DNA of 64,000 bases, from contig NZ_JADIJR010000007.1 of the NCBI RefSeq assembly GCF_017355365.1, positions 1-64,000 of the forward strand. The letters run 5' to 3'. The notes under the pieces are model-generated. The model was not told the DNA's origin, searched no databases, and worked only from the letters and a program-made list of their open reading frames with translations. A program made the translations under genes and the position numbers. This document shows positions 1-9,319 of the stretch, one piece after another (positions within the stretch are counted from its first letter, which is position 1; the number at the start of each line of letters is the position of its first letter). The stretch is from Microbacterium sp. SD291. Lineage in GTDB: Bacteria; Actinomycetota; Actinomycetes; Actinomycetales; Microbacteriaceae.

Positions 1-94
1 CCGACGGGGTGCCGACCGCATCCGCACGAAGCATCCCGGCGAGGTCGGAGACGACCCCCTCCAGGACTGCCGCGGTGCTGTTCATACCCTCCAT
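1..94 (-). CDS. N-terminal fragment of an unidentified protein
   Basis: Read leftward from an ATG at 94 (or a second ATG at 85), about 31 codons stay open to the window edge, beginning [20 protein letters not shown]. The peptide is acidic and looks helical. A GGAGG sits only two bases before the ATG at 85, so the choice of start is unclear. The shape of the first 30 residues (short helix, then A-V-G-T-P) recalls the beginning of GerW/YtfJ-type proteins, but that is a weak impression from few residues. The rest of the gene lies outside the window. Confidence 0.35.
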   Translation of the reverse strand, partial: MEGMNSTAAVLEGVVSDLAGMLRADAVGTPS

Positions 95-554
95 TCTGGT
101 GGGGGCCACTGACATTGCGACCCCGGAATCGGCCAGGTCAGAGAAACTTTCTGAACGAATCTCGTGCCGTGCTCGTGCAGGTGTGCACGCTGCCCGAGAA
201 GGGGCTCCGAATGGTCGCCTTCGAGCCGTGGGGGCGACCATATGCGGTCCGCGGACGCCGCCGAGGTGCGCGTTGTTGCCGTACGCGCGCCCCCGAGACG
301 ACGACAACACGCACCCCGGCAATCCCGAGGCGGTGAGGCGTTTCGTCTCGCCTCGCTCGCTCAACGACCAGTTCCTTCCTCGATCGTTGATCGAGGGAAC
401 GAAGCGACTGAAACGAAACGCGACTTCAGTTCGGGGTCGCGCGACTGAGGCGCGCGCTTCGTCTCGCTGCGCGCGCTCAACCGCCCCGGACCGGCCCCAC
501 AGTGATGTCCGATTTCCGCCAGCCGGGGTCCGGGAACGGTGGCAGAGTGGAGTC
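95..554. other. Long intergenic region with palindromic repeat remnants
   Basis: This 460-base gap separates the leftward fragment from the rightward alkA-type gene. An open frame runs through it into alkA, but its translation is arginine/serine-rich and matches nothing, so I do not treat it as coding. The right half (338-485) carries a diverged repeat described separately. I see no convincing promoter or RNA gene in the rest. Confidence 0.6.
338..485. repeat. Diverged palindromic intergenic element, two copies of a half-site
   Basis: A block beginning TTTCGTCTCGC and ending CGCTCAACGACC lies at 341-369. A related block, CTTCGTCTCGC to CGCTCAACCGCC, lies at 457-485 in the same orientation, about 80% identical over 29 bases. 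Between them is a hairpin CCTCGATC-GTT-GATCGAGG (378-396). It is flanked by GCGTTTCGT (338-346) and its complement ACGAAACGC (413-421), so the first copy is itself a large inverted repeat. Dispersed palindromes of this kind are familiar in Microbacteriaceae intergenic regions. I infer a non-coding repeat. Confidence 0.6.
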
Positions 555-2042
555 ATGAGCCTCCCCGTGACCGACTTCGACGAGCGGTACCGCGCGATCA
601 GCGCCCGTGACACCCGCTTCGACGGGCAGTTCGTCACGGCCGTGCGCTCGACCGGCATCTACTGCCGCCCCAGCTGCCCCGCGCGCACCCCGAAGCCCGA
701 GAACGTCACCTTCTATCCGACCAGTGCGGCCGCGCACGAGGCGGGGTATCGCGCCTGCAAGCGCTGCCTCCCGGAGGCGGCCCCCGGGTCCTCCGCCTGG
801 AACCTCCGCGGCGACACCGCGGCGCGGGCGATGCGGCTGATCGCCTCCGGCATCGTGGAGCGCGAGGGAGTTCCCGGCCTCGCCGCGCGGCTGGGCTACT
901 CGAGCCGGCATCTGACCCGGCTGCTCACCTCCGAACTCGGGGCGGGCCCCCTCGCGCTTGCCAGGGCGCACCGGGCGCACACCGCGCGGATGCTGCTCGT
1001 CGGCACCGACATGCCGATCTCCGACGTGGCGTTCTCTGCCGGCTTCGCCAGCATCCGCCAGTGCAACGACATGATCCGCGAGGTGTTCGGCATGACGCCG
1101 GGGGAGCTGCGCGCGAGACGCCGGAAGGACGCCGCTTCAGCCGAGCTGATTCCCGGCACGATCGACCTCGTCCTCCCATACCGAGGGCCGCTCGACGCCT
1201 CCGGCATCTTCACCTGGATGGCCGCGCGGGCGCTGCCCGGTGTCGAGGTCGCGACGGCGACGTCGTTCGCGCGGCACCTGCGCATGCCGGGAGGGCCGGT
1301 CTGGTTCGAGGTGAGCCAGGATGCCGCGCAGCGGCTGCACCTGCGCGCCAGCGTCACCCGCCTCGGCGACCTCGCCCCGCTCGTCGCCACTGTGCGGCGG
1401 ATCTTCGACCTGGATGCCGACCCGCTCGCGGTCGACGAGGCGCTCACCGCGCACCCCGAGCTCGCGCCCCTCGTGGCCGGGACCCCCGGCATCCGCGTTC
1501 CCGGCTCCGCAGACCCGCACGAGATGCTCATCCGCGCCATGATCGGACAGCAGATCACCGTGGCCGCTGCGCGCACCGCACTGGCGGCGCTCGCGGACGC
1601 GCTCGGGGAGCGGACCGAGAGCGGGATGCTCTTCCCCACGATGACGGCGATCGCCGAGCACGGCGCCGACGTGCTGCGCGGCCCGGCCGCTCGCATCCGC
1701 GCGATCACCGGCGCGGCCGCGGCGCTCGCAGACCAATCCCTGACCCTCACGGTCGGCGATGATGGCGTCGAGCAGCGGGCAGCGCTCCTCGCGATGCCCG
1801 GCATCGGACCGTGGACCGCCGACTACGTGCGCATGCGCGTGCTCGGCGACCCAGACATCCTGCTCCCCGGCGACGTGGCGCTGCGCGCGGGCGCCACAGC
1901 TTCAGGGCTCCCCGGGGAGCCGAAGACCCTCACCGCCTGGGCGGAGCGCGCCGCGCCCTGGCGCAGCTATCTCAGTGCACACCTCTGGCGCGCCGCCCCC
2001 GTCCGGCCGACGCGCACGAAGACCATCAAGGAGTCATCATGA
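555..2042 (+). CDS. alkA: Ada-type zinc/HTH domain fused to AlkA DNA-3-methyladenine glycosylase
   Basis: A 495-residue fusion for alkylation repair. Residues 1-80 form an Ada N-terminal domain with the four zinc/methyl-acceptor cysteines C37, C41, C68 and C71 (GIYCRPSC and CKRC). An AraC-type HTH follows at about 85-185, then an AlkA N-terminal domain and a helix-hairpin-helix glycosylase domain. The latter carries [10 protein letters not shown] followed by LLPGDVALR, whose aspartate matches the catalytic Asp of AlkA. By family knowledge it excises 3-methyladenine and related bases, and the Ada domain may sense methylphosphotriesters and activate the operon. The start at 555 is chosen because the Ada fold begins directly after it ([12 protein letters not shown]). 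The stop overlaps the next gene as ATGA, so the two are probably translated together. Confidence 0.9.
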   Translation: MSLPVTDFDERYRAISARDTRFDGQFVTAVRSTGIYCRPSCPARTPKPENVTFYPTSAAAHEAGYRACKRCLPEAAPGSSAWNLRGDTAARAMRLIASGIVEREGVPGLAARLGYSSRHLTRLLTSELGAGPLALARAHRAHTARMLLVGTDMPISDVAFSAGFASIRQCNDMIREVFGMTPGELRARRRKDAASAELIPGTIDLVLPYRGPLDASGIFTWMAARALPGVEVATATSFARHLRMPGGPVWFEVSQDAAQRLHLRASVTRLGDLAPLVATVRRIFDLDADPLAVDEALTAHPELAPLVAGTPGIRVPGSADPHEMLIRAMIGQQITVAAARTALAALADALGERTESGMLFPTMTAIAEHGADVLRGPAARIRAITGAAAALADQSLTLTVGDDGVEQRAALLAMPGIGPWTADYVRMRVLGDPDILLPGDVALRAGATASGLPGEPKTLTAWAERAAPWRSYLSAHLWRAAPVRPTRTKTIKESS

Positions 2043-2536
2043 CCGCGATCATCCAGACGATCGACACCGCAGACGGCGCATTCACGATCCTCGCCGATGA
2101 GCGCCAGCGGGTGCTCGCCTCCGGATGGACGGCAGACCCGCAGGCGATCATCGCCCGCCTCGATCCGTCGCAGAGACCGCAGACGGTCAGCGACGGCGAG
2201 ACGGATGCCGCGGCCGCGGCCCTCGCCTACTATGCGGGTGACCTCGCCGCCCTCGACGCAGTCGCCGTGAAGCAGAACGGAACCGCGCTGCAGCAGGCCG
2301 GCTGGCAGATGCTCCGCCGCATCGAGCCCGGTACCCCGCTCACGTACACGACCTTCGCCGAGCGGCTCGGCAATCCGCGCGCGGTGCGGGCCGCGGCATC
2401 CATCTGCGCCCGCAACGCCCCGGCGCTCTTCGTGCCGTGCCACCGCGTGCTCCGCACCGACGGCACCCTCGGCGGCTTCGCCTGGGGGCTCGGTGTCAAG
2501 GAGAGCCTGCTGGCGCGCGAGGTGCTGGCCCGGTGA
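2039..2536 (+). CDS. ogt: Methylated-DNA--protein-cysteine methyltransferase
   Basis: A 165-residue suicide methyltransferase that removes O6-methyl groups from guanine (and O4-methyl from thymine). The acceptor motif PCHR is present with C134 ([14 protein letters not shown]), preceded by the winged-helix DNA-binding segment [19 protein letters not shown]. The N-terminal 75 residues form the poorly conserved ribonuclease-like domain. It starts four bases inside the end of the Ada-AlkA gene (ATGA), which fits a co-translated repair operon in which the Ada domain acts as sensor. Confidence 0.93.
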   Translation: MTAIIQTIDTADGAFTILADERQRVLASGWTADPQAIIARLDPSQRPQTVSDGETDAAAAALAYYAGDLAALDAVAVKQNGTALQQAGWQMLRRIEPGTPLTYTTFAERLGNPRAVRAAASICARNAPALFVPCHRVLRTDGTLGGFAWGLGVKESLLAREVLAR

Positions 2537-2616
2537 ATCATCGGACGCAGCGGGCGGGGTGAAGGCACCCGTTTCGTCGGGAACCCCGATCGGCGGAGAC
2601 GGATCGGGAATTCCTC

Positions 2617-2646
2617 TTGCGGCCAGCTCGTTCACAGGAATAGGCT
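2617..2646 (+). promoter_or_regulatory. Probable promoter of the ABC exporter operon
   Basis: TTGCGG (2617-2622) and TAGGCT (2641-2646) are separated by 18 bases, a usual form in high-GC Gram-positives. They lie downstream of ogt and about 55 bases before the small leader ORF. Confidence 0.45.
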
Positions 2647-2699
2647 GATGGGCTGTCGCGCCGACCGGACGACATCGCCGAGCCCCTGAGGAGGACACC

Positions 2700-2765
2700 A
2701 TGACCACGATCGCCAGTGTGCAGATCGCAGCCCTCGGCTCGACCCCGGCGCGTCTGCTCTTCTAG
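2700..2765 (+). CDS. Possible 21-residue leader peptide of the ABC exporter
   Basis: ATG at 2700 follows a good ribosome-binding site (GAGGAG, 2691-2696) and opens 21 codons, beginning [14 protein letters not shown] and ending TPARLLF, closed by TAG at 2763-2765. It lies between a plausible promoter and two hairpins, about 105 bases before the exporter start, which itself has only a weak ribosome-binding site. That is the arrangement of ribosome-stalling leaders that control antibiotic-exporting ABC genes in actinobacteria. The function is inference. It has no homology I can name, and it could simply be a chance small ORF. Confidence 0.5.
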   Translation: MTTIASVQIAALGSTPARLLF

Positions 2766-2783
2766 AGCCCGCCACCGCCTCAT

Positions 2784-2812
2784 CTGCATCGGATGCAGGA
2801 CTCTCCGAGTCC
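2784..2812 (+). promoter_or_regulatory. Two adjacent hairpins between leader ORF and exporter
   Basis: CTGCAT-CGG-ATGCAG (2784-2798) and GGACTC-TCC-GAGTCC (2798-2812) share one base, so the two six-pair stems are nearly stacked. They start 18 bases after the leader stop codon. Folding of one or both could depend on where a ribosome stops on the leader. No uridine run follows, so this is not a classical terminator. Confidence 0.4.
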
Positions 2813-2869
2813 CTCGCTGCGTCCGCCCCGCTCAGCAACCGCTTTCCATACGAAACTCATCTGAGAGAC

Positions 2870-4825
2870 ATGTCTTCCTCGCCTTCATCGCAGAACTCGT
2901 CCCCGTCCTCCTCCCTCTCCACTCCTGCCGCCCTGTGGCGTCTGAAGCCGTTCGTCCGGCCGGTGATCTGGCGTCTCGCCGGCGGTGCGGCCAGCGCCCT
3001 CGCTGCGGCCATCATCGCGCTGATGATCCCGATCGTGCTCGAGCAGATCATCCGCGGCCCCGTGCAGACCGGCGCGATCGACGCGATCGCCTGGGGTGCC
3101 GCCGCCGTGTTCGGCCTCGCCCTCGGTGAGGCGCTCATGGTGTGGCTCCGTCGCCAGTTCGTGTTGAAGCCGGCCACCGAGGTCGAGTACCAGATGCGCA
3201 CCCAGCTCTACGCGCGCCTGCAGACGCTCCCGGTCGCATTCCACGACCGGTGGCAGTCCGGTCAGCTGCTCAGCCGCATGATGCAGGACATCGGCCTCAT
3301 CCGCCGCTGGCTCGCATTCGGCCTGGTGCTGCTCGTCGTCAACGTCCTGACGATCGTCATCGGCTCGGTGCTGCTGTTCCGCTGGCACTGGCTGCTCGGC
3401 GTGATCTTCCTGGTCACCGCGATCCCGCTGTGGATCCGCGGGTACCTGTTCGAGAAGCGGTACGGCGCACTGACCAGGCGCAGCCAGGACCAGGCCGGCG
3501 ACCTCGCGACCAGTGTCGAGGAGAGCGTGCACGGCATCCGCGTGCTGAAGGCCTTCGGCCGGGGCAAGCACGCGCTCAGCCGGTTCAGCCGCCAGGCCGA
3601 GACGCTGCGTGAGACCGAGATGAGCAAGGCCGGCGCGATCGCGTCGATCTGGTTCTGGCTCGACCTCATGCCGCAGATCGCGTTCGGGCTCAGCCTGATG
3701 TCCGGCATCTGGCTGATCTCGCAGGGCGCGATCGAGCTGCCCGAGCTGTTCGCGTTCTTCGCGATGGCGACGGTGCTGCGCTGGCCGATCGAGTCGATCG
3801 GCTTCCTGTTCTCCTTCATGCTCGACGCGCGGACGGCGACCGACCGCGTGTTCGACATCTTCTCCGAGACGAACACGATCACGGATCCGGCGAACCCGGT
3901 GCACATCGAGAGCCCGCGCGGCGAGCTCGCGTTCGAGGGTGCGCGCTTCCGCTATCAGGACGCGGGCGCACAGGAGCGCGACCTGCTCGACGGGATCGAC
4001 CTGGTGCTGCGCCCAGGCGAGACCATGGCGCTCGTCGGCCTCACCGGCAGCGGCAAGACGACGCTCACGACGCTTCCCGCTCGCCTGTACGACGTCACCG
4101 GCGGGCGCGTGACGCTCGACGGGGTCGACGTGCGCGACCTGCCGCTCGCGGAGCTGCGTCAGCACATCGCGATGGCGTTCGAGGACGCGACGCTGTTCTC
4201 GGCATCCGTCCGCGAGAACGTCCTGCTCGGCCGCGCCGACCTCGACATGCACAGCGAGGAGGGGGAGCGTGTGCTCCGGGAAGCGCTCGACGTCGCCCAG
4301 GCGGCGTTCGTCGACTCGCTGCCGGACGGTGTCGAGACGATCATCGGCGAGGAGGGTCTCAGCCTGTCCGGCGGCCAGCGCCAGCGCCTCGCCCTGGCGC
4401 GCGCCGTGGCCGCGAACCCGAAGGTGCTCGTGCTGGACGACCCGCTGTCGGCCCTCGACGTCGACACCGAGGCTCTCGTCGAGGAGGCCCTGCGGCACGT
4501 CCTGGCCGAGACCACGGCGATGATCGTCGCGCACCGTCCGTCGACCGTCGCGCTCGCCGACAGGGTGGCGCTGCTCGAGGCCGGTCGCATCACCGCGGTG
4601 GGCACGCACTCGGAGCTGCTGAAGTCGAGCCGCCACTACCGTCACGTGATCTCCAGCCTCGAGGCGGAGGAGGCCGCGCGGACGGGTGCGATCCCGATCA
4701 TCAGGGATGAACCGGACGACGAGGGCCGGAGCCCCGAGGCCGAGCACAGCCGGGTCCCTGAGCCTGCCGAAGGGTCGACCAGCTCGGCAACCCAATCAGA
4801 TCAGATGAAGGAGGTGCAGGCATGA
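2870..4825 (+). CDS. ABC exporter half-transporter, degenerate-site subunit
   Basis: A 651-residue type IV (B-type) exporter half: a Ser-rich N-terminus, six membrane helices (about residues 35-330) and a nucleotide-binding domain. Walker A is [12 protein letters not shown] near residue 388, the signature is the intact LSGGQ near 498, and Walker B is [12 protein letters not shown] near 521. The usual catalytic glutamate after Walker B is aspartate, so this subunit brings the non-catalytic Walker motifs of a heterodimer. The H-loop histidine is present (IVAHRPSTV). It probably pairs with the next gene, whose ATG overlaps its stop (ATGA), to export lipid-like or drug-like compounds; the substrate is unknown. 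The C-terminal tail contains a genomic repeat (see 4752-4780). The start is taken at the ATG after a weak GAGA site; nothing upstream fits better. Confidence 0.9.
   Translation: MSSSPSSQNSSPSSSLSTPAALWRLKPFVRPVIWRLAGGAASALAAAIIALMIPIVLEQIIRGPVQTGAIDAIAWGAAAVFGLALGEALMVWLRRQFVLKPATEVEYQMRTQLYARLQTLPVAFHDRWQSGQLLSRMMQDIGLIRRWLAFGLVLLVVNVLTIVIGSVLLFRWHWLLGVIFLVTAIPLWIRGYLFEKRYGALTRRSQDQAGDLATSVEESVHGIRVLKAFGRGKHALSRFSRQAETLRETEMSKAGAIASIWFWLDLMPQIAFGLSLMSGIWLISQGAIELPELFAFFAMATVLRWPIESIGFLFSFMLDARTATDRVFDIFSETNTITDPANPVHIESPRGELAFEGARFRYQDAGAQERDLLDGIDLVLRPGETMALVGLTGSGKTTLTTLPARLYDVTGGRVTLDGVDVRDLPLAELRQHIAMAFEDATLFSASVRENVLLGRADLDMHSEEGERVLREALDVAQAAFVDSLPDGVETIIGEEGLSLSGGQRQRLALARAVAANPKVLVLDDPLSALDVDTEALVEEALRHVLAETTAMIVAHRPSTVALADRVALLEAGRITAVGTHSELLKSSRHYRHVISSLEAEEAARTGAIPIIRDEPDDEGRSPEAEHSRVPEPAEGSTSSATQSDQMKEVQA
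4752..4780 (+). repeat. Dispersed 'CCTGAGCCTGNCGAAGGG' repeat inside a coding sequence
   Basis: GGTCCCTGAGCCTGCCGAAG followed by GGTCGACC matches the abundant intergenic repeat of actinobacterial genomes whose core is CCTGAGCCTGTCGAAGGG. Here it is read in frame as [10 protein letters not shown] (about residues 628-638) in the tail of the first exporter subunit, close to its stop codon. Confidence 0.65.
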
Positions 4826-6636
4826 GCTCCGCGATCACCGGAACCCGCAACGAGGACCGCTCGAACTACACCCGCGAGGAGAGCAGGGCGATCAGGCAGC
4901 GCTCGCTGCGACTGCTCGGCTCGCTCGTGCGCCCGCTGAAGCTGCAGGTGGTCCTCGCGGCCGTCGTGCTCGTCATCTCGACGGCGCTGCAGGTCGCGGG
5001 CCCCATCCTGATCAGCATCGGTCTCGACCGCGCGCTGCCTGCGGTCCTGAAGGACGCCGACTGGATGCCGACGCTGGTGATCGGCTTCGTCTACCTGTTC
5101 TCGGGGGCTGCGGCCGCCGTGCTCATCGCCTGGTACGTGATGATCGCCGCCCGCATCACCCAGGCGGTGCTGCTGGATCTGCGCAAGCGCATCTTCCTGC
5201 ACACGCAGCGGCTGAGCCTCGAATTCCACGAGTCGTACACGTCGGGCCGGATCATCTCTCGCCAGACCAGCGACCTGGACTCGATCCGCGAGCTGCTCGA
5301 CGGGGGTCTCAACAACCTGGTCTCCGGCGTGCTGTTCGGCGCCTTCACGTTCATCGCCCTGATCATCTGGGACTGGCAGTCGGGTGTGATCCTGGCGCTC
5401 GCGGGCATCCCGCTGTTCCTGCTGATGCGCTGGTTCTACAGCCGCTCCCAGCTGGTCTACCGCGAGTCGCGCGTGGTCAGCGCGAAGGTGATCGTGCAGT
5501 TCGTGGAGACCATGACCGGCATCCGCGCCGTCAAGGCGTTCCGCAAGGAGCCCCGCAACGACGCGACCTTCCAGAAGGTCGCCGGCGACTACCGCGACAT
5601 CAACCGTCGCTCGATGATGCTGTTCGGCACCTTCGAGCCCGGTCTGATGGGAGTCGCAGCCCTCACGCTCGGCCTGGTCGTGCTGTGGGGCGGCATCCGC
5701 GTCTCCGACGGCGTGCTGAGCGTCGGCGTGCTGCTGTCGGCCGTGCTGTACGTGCGGAACTTCTTCGCGCCGATGCAGGAGATCGCGATGTTCCTGAACT
5801 CCTACCAGTCGGCCACCGCGGCGCTGGAGAAGGTGTCGGGCGTGCTCGAGGAGCAGCCGACGGTGCCGGACCCCGCGACGCCGGTCGACCTGTGGGAGTC
5901 GCGCGGTGCCATCCGCTTCGACGGCGTCACGTTCGGGTACAACGGCGAGAAGACGATCCTTCCGGACTTCTCGCTCGACATCCCCGCCGGGCAGACGATC
6001 GCGCTGGTCGGCACCACCGGGGCCGGCAAGTCGACGCTGGCGAAGCTGATCTCGCGGTTCTACGACCCCACGGTCGGCCGGGTGACGCTCGACGGCGTGG
6101 ATCTGCGCAACCTGCACCCGAAGGACCTCCGCCGCGCGATCGTGATGGTCACGCAGGAGGCGTACCTGTTCAGCGGCACCGTGGCCGACAACATCGCGCT
6201 CGGCAAGCCCGACGCGACCCTGGACGAGATCAGGGCGGCGGCGCGCGCCGTCGGTGCCGACGGATTCATCTCGTCGTTGCCCGACGGGTACGGCACCGAT
6301 GTCAACAAGCGCGGCGGCCGGGTGTCGGCGGGGCAGCGTCAGCTGATCTCGTTCGCTCGCGCGTTCCTCGCAGACCCCGCGGTGCTGATCCTCGACGAGG
6401 CGACCGCCTCGCTGGACATCCCGTCGGAGCGGCTGATCCAGGATGCTCTGCAGACGCTGCTCAAGGACCGCACCGCGATCATCATCGCGCACCGCCTGTC
6501 GACGGTCGCGATCGCCGATCGCGTGCTGGTGATGGAGCACGGCCGGATCATCGAGGACGACTCGCCCCAGGCGCTGATCGGCGGCACCGGCAAGTTCGCC
6601 CAGCTGCACGCTGCCTGGCAGGAGACCCTGGTCTGA
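4822..6636 (+). CDS. ABC exporter half-transporter, catalytic-site subunit
   Basis: The 604-residue partner of the preceding subunit: six membrane helices over about residues 30-320, then an ATPase domain. Walker A is [12 protein letters not shown] near residue 396 and Walker B is [12 protein letters not shown] near 519 with the catalytic glutamate intact, but the signature is degenerate (VSAGQ instead of LSGGQ, near 499). The H-loop is [10 protein letters not shown]. Combined with the intact signature and E-to-D change of the first subunit, this gives exactly one competent and one degenerate ATP site, as in known heterodimeric exporters. It has a strong ribosome-binding site (AAGGAGG, 4808-4814) although it already overlaps the upstream stop. 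Confidence 0.92.
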   Translation: MSSAITGTRNEDRSNYTREESRAIRQRSLRLLGSLVRPLKLQVVLAAVVLVISTALQVAGPILISIGLDRALPAVLKDADWMPTLVIGFVYLFSGAAAAVLIAWYVMIAARITQAVLLDLRKRIFLHTQRLSLEFHESYTSGRIISRQTSDLDSIRELLDGGLNNLVSGVLFGAFTFIALIIWDWQSGVILALAGIPLFLLMRWFYSRSQLVYRESRVVSAKVIVQFVETMTGIRAVKAFRKEPRNDATFQKVAGDYRDINRRSMMLFGTFEPGLMGVAALTLGLVVLWGGIRVSDGVLSVGVLLSAVLYVRNFFAPMQEIAMFLNSYQSATAALEKVSGVLEEQPTVPDPATPVDLWESRGAIRFDGVTFGYNGEKTILPDFSLDIPAGQTIALVGTTGAGKSTLAKLISRFYDPTVGRVTLDGVDLRNLHPKDLRRAIVMVTQEAYLFSGTVADNIALGKPDATLDEIRAAARAVGADGFISSLPDGYGTDVNKRGGRVSAGQRQLISFARAFLADPAVLILDEATASLDIPSERLIQDALQTLLKDRTAIIIAHRLSTVAIADRVLVMEHGRIIEDDSPQALIGGTGKFAQLHAAWQETLV

Positions 6637-6642
6637 GGATGC

Positions 6643-6680
6643 ACGCGAGGCCCGCACGGTTCGCCGTGCGGGCCTCGCGT
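6643..6680. terminator. Bidirectional terminator between exporter and xylB
   Basis: A perfect 17-base-pair stem (6643-6659 with 6664-6680) closes a TTCG tetraloop. It sits in the 52-base gap between convergent genes. No uridine tract is seen on either strand. Confidence 0.8.
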
Positions 6681-6688
6681 ACGTCTGA

Positions 6689-7981
6689 TCAGGCCCGAGC
6701 GGCCGCCCGTGCGGCCTGGCGGGCGGCGCCCAGGGCCACGTACTCCGCGATCTCCGGCACCTCGACCGGCAGCCCGAGCACGTCTGGCGCGATGCGCCGG
6801 ACAGCCTCGGACTGCGCGCCGCCGCCGATGAGCAGGGCGCGCTCGAGGGGGATGCCGAGGGCGCGCAGGGCGTCGAGCCCGGCGCCGAGCCCTCGGAGCA
6901 TGCCCTCCACCGCCGCCCGGGCCAGGTTCGCCCTGGTCGTCGAGGCGAGGGTCATCCCGGACAGCGTCGCCGTGGCATCCGGCAGGTTCGGGGTGCGCTC
7001 GCCCTCGAAGTAGGGCAGCAGCGAGAGCCCGCCGGCGCCGGGTGCGGCCTCCAGCGCGAGGTCGCTGAACCCGTCGAGGCTCACACCGAGAAGGGTCGCC
7101 GTCGCGTCGAGCACCCTGGCCGCGTTCAGCGTGGCGACGAGCGGCAGGAAGTTCCCGGTCGCGTCCGCGAACCCGGCGACCGCTCCGCTCTCATCGCGCA
7201 CCGCCTCGGCGCTGATCGCGAAGACAGTGCCGGAGGTGCCGATCGACACCACGACGTCACCAGGGCGTGCTCCGAGCCCCAGGGCGGCTGCGGCGTTGTC
7301 GCCTGCGCCGGCGCCGACGCGGCGGCCGTCGGCATCCGTCACCGATTCGTCGTGCGCGAGCACGCGCGGCAGCGCCACGTCGTGGCCGAGCGCGGCGATC
7401 AGCAGCTCGCGGTCGTACTCGCCGGTCGCCGGGTTCCAGTAGCCGGTTCCCGAGGCGTCCGAGCGGTCCGTGACCAGCTCGTCGAGCACAGGGTTCTCCG
7501 GACCGAAACCGCGAAGACGCCACGTCAGCCAGTCGTGCGGCAGCGCGACGGCGGCCACGCGGGCCGCGTTCTCCGGCTCGTGATCGCGCAGCCAGCGCAG
7601 CTTCGTGATCGTGAACGACGCGACCGGCACGAGACCGGTCCGTGCCGCCAGGTCCGCCGCGCCGAACTCGGCGATCAGGTCGGCGGCTGCGGCGGCCGAA
7701 CGGGTGTCGTTCCACAGCAGGGCGTCGCGGATGACGTTCCCCGAGGCGTCGAGAGCCACCATGCCGTGCTGCTGGCCGCCGATCGACCACGCCGCGATGT
7801 CGTCGAGGCCGCCGGCGTCCGCGACCGCAGCCCGCAGGGCCCGCCACCATGCCTCGGGGTCGACCGCCGTTCCGTCAGGGTGCGCGGCGCGACCGGAGCG
7901 GACGACCGCTCCGGTCGCCGCGTCCACGATCACGGCCTTGCAGGACTGGGTCGACGAGTCGACCCCGAGAACCAGCGCCAT
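6689..7981 (-). CDS. xylB: Xylulokinase (FGGY family)
   Basis: A 430-residue sugar kinase that phosphorylates D-xylulose to xylulose 5-phosphate. The N-terminus ([20 protein letters not shown]) holds the first phosphate loop, [12 protein letters not shown] follows, and the catalytic Asp lies in [13 protein letters not shown] before the ATP-binding [10 protein letters not shown]. The C-terminal adenosine motif [14 protein letters not shown] is near residue 385. It is somewhat short because the protein ends soon after [10 protein letters not shown], without the usual extra C-terminal helix. The start at 7981 is set by the family's N-terminus; upstream in-frame sequence is shadow of xylA. It lies seven bases after the xylA stop, so the two form one operon under the operator at 9202-9224. 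Confidence 0.92.
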   Translation of the reverse strand: MALVLGVDSSTQSCKAVIVDAATGAVVRSGRAAHPDGTAVDPEAWWRALRAAVADAGGLDDIAAWSIGGQQHGMVALDASGNVIRDALLWNDTRSAAAAADLIAEFGAADLAARTGLVPVASFTITKLRWLRDHEPENAARVAAVALPHDWLTWRLRGFGPENPVLDELVTDRSDASGTGYWNPATGEYDRELLIAALGHDVALPRVLAHDESVTDADGRRVGAGAGDNAAAALGLGARPGDVVVSIGTSGTVFAISAEAVRDESGAVAGFADATGNFLPLVATLNAARVLDATATLLGVSLDGFSDLALEAAPGAGGLSLLPYFEGERTPNLPDATATLSGMTLASTTRANLARAAVEGMLRGLGAGLDALRALGIPLERALLIGGGAQSEAVRRIAPDVLGLPVEVPEIAEYVALGAARQAARAAARA

Positions 7982-7988
7982 CGCGGTG

Positions 7989-9176
7989 TCAGCGAGCGCC
8001 GAGCAGGTGCTCGGTGGCGAGCTGCTGCAGCCGGACGAAGCCGAAGCCCTTGCCGCCGAAGTACGAGTTCGCGTCGAAGTCCTCGTAGGAGGAGCGGTCG
8101 GCGAGGAAGTCGTCATAGGACTCGCCCTCGTTCAGCGTGGGGGTCGACAGCTCGTCGACCCGCGCGGCGGCGAGCGCCTCCTGCACCTCGGGGTCTGCTC
8201 GGAACGCGGCGGCACGCTCCTTGAGCAGCAGGTAGGTGCGCATGTTGGCCGCGGCCGAGTCCCACACGCCGTTCTCGTCCTCCGTGCGGCTCGGCTTGTA
8301 GTCGAAGTGCCGGGGGCCGTCGTAGGCGGGCACTCCACCGGGGCCGCCGTTCTCGAGCAGATCGACCAGCGAGAAGGCGTTGTGCAGGTCGCCGTGCCCG
8401 AACACCAGGTCCTGGTCGTACTTGATGCCCCGCTGGCCGTTCAGGTCGATGTGGAAGAGCTTGCCGTGGAACAGCGCCTGCGCGATTCCCGCGGTGAAGT
8501 TGAGGCCCGCCATCTGCTCGTGACCGACCTCCGGGTTGACGCCGACGAGCTCAGGCCGCTCGAGCGAGTCGATGAAGGCGATCGCGTGACCGAGCGTCGG
8601 GAGGAGGATGTCGCCGCGGGGCTCGTTCGGCTTCGGCTCGATCGCGAACCGGATGTCGTACCCCTTGTCCGTCACGTAGTCGCCGAGCAGGTTCACGGCC
8701 TCGCGGTAGCGCTCGAGCGCTGCGCGGATGTCCTTGGCGGAGTCGTATTCGGCGCCCTCGCGGCCGCCCCACATCACGAACGTCTTCGCGCCCAGCTCGG
8801 CGCCGAGGTCGAGCTGACGGAAGACCTTGCGCAGCGCGTAGCGGCGGACGTCGCGATCGTTCGACGTGAAGCCGCCGTCCTTGAAGATCGGGGCGCTGAA
8901 CAGGTTCGTGGTGACCATCGGCACGATCAGGCCGGTGTCGGCGAGCGCGCCCTTCAGCCGGTCGATCTGGGTCTGCCGCTCGGCGTCGGTCGCCCCGAAG
9001 GCGAACAGGTCGTCGTCGTGGAAGGTCAGTCCGTACGCGCCGAGCTCCGCGAGCTTCTCGACGGCGTGCACGACGTCGAGCGAGGGACGCGTGGGGCCGC
9101 CGAAGGGATCGGCGCCGTTGTAGCCGACCGTCCAGAGGCCGAAGGAGAACTTGTCGTCGCGGGTGGGGGTTGTCAT
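7989..9176 (-). CDS. xylA: Xylose isomerase
   Basis: A 395-residue TIM-barrel enzyme that converts D-xylose to D-xylulose (and glucose to fructose) with two divalent metals. The catalytic His lies in GLTFHDDDL near residue 50, the metal-binding glutamate in [13 protein letters not shown], and HIDLNGQRG together with the later aspartates completes the second metal site. The length is typical of the actinobacterial class. The start at 9176 ([18 protein letters not shown]) follows GGAG and matches the usual family N-terminus. It is first gene of xylAB, and divergent from the ROK regulator. Confidence 0.96.
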   Translation of the reverse strand: MTTPTRDDKFSFGLWTVGYNGADPFGGPTRPSLDVVHAVEKLAELGAYGLTFHDDDLFAFGATDAERQTQIDRLKGALADTGLIVPMVTTNLFSAPIFKDGGFTSNDRDVRRYALRKVFRQLDLGAELGAKTFVMWGGREGAEYDSAKDIRAALERYREAVNLLGDYVTDKGYDIRFAIEPKPNEPRGDILLPTLGHAIAFIDSLERPELVGVNPEVGHEQMAGLNFTAGIAQALFHGKLFHIDLNGQRGIKYDQDLVFGHGDLHNAFSLVDLLENGGPGGVPAYDGPRHFDYKPSRTEDENGVWDSAAANMRTYLLLKERAAAFRADPEVQEALAAARVDELSTPTLNEGESYDDFLADRSSYEDFDANSYFGGKGFGFVRLQQLATEHLLGAR

Positions 9177-9201
9177 GGGGTGCTCCAGCGGGGAAGATCG
9201 G

Positions 9202-9224
9202 ATAAGTTGGCAACAACAACTTAT
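9202..9224. promoter_or_regulatory. XylR operator
   Basis: ATAAGTTG (9202-9209), seven bases, then the exact complement CAACTTAT (9217-9224). It lies 26 bases upstream of xylA and about 95 bases before the divergent ROK gene. The form resembles ROK/XylR operators of Gram-positive bacteria (an inverted repeat around GTTTG/CAAAC-like halves). Confidence 0.8.
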
Positions 9225-9319
9225 GACATGCTCGAGCCCCTGTCCAGCCCCATCGTGTGCGACCGCCGCGGCTAGGCTGAACCAGCGGGTCGAACATGCA
9301 CCCGGAGAGGGGAGCATCC

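Noticed and set aside
9-554. Long in-frame N-terminal extension of the Ada-AlkA protein
   Set aside because: It is Arg/Ser-rich with no domain, crosses a palindromic repeat, and the Ada fold begins exactly at the ATG at 555.
2885-4795. 636-codon open frame antisense to the first ABC exporter gene
   Set aside because: Its translation is charged low-complexity sequence with no motif; it is the third-position GC shadow of a well-supported gene.
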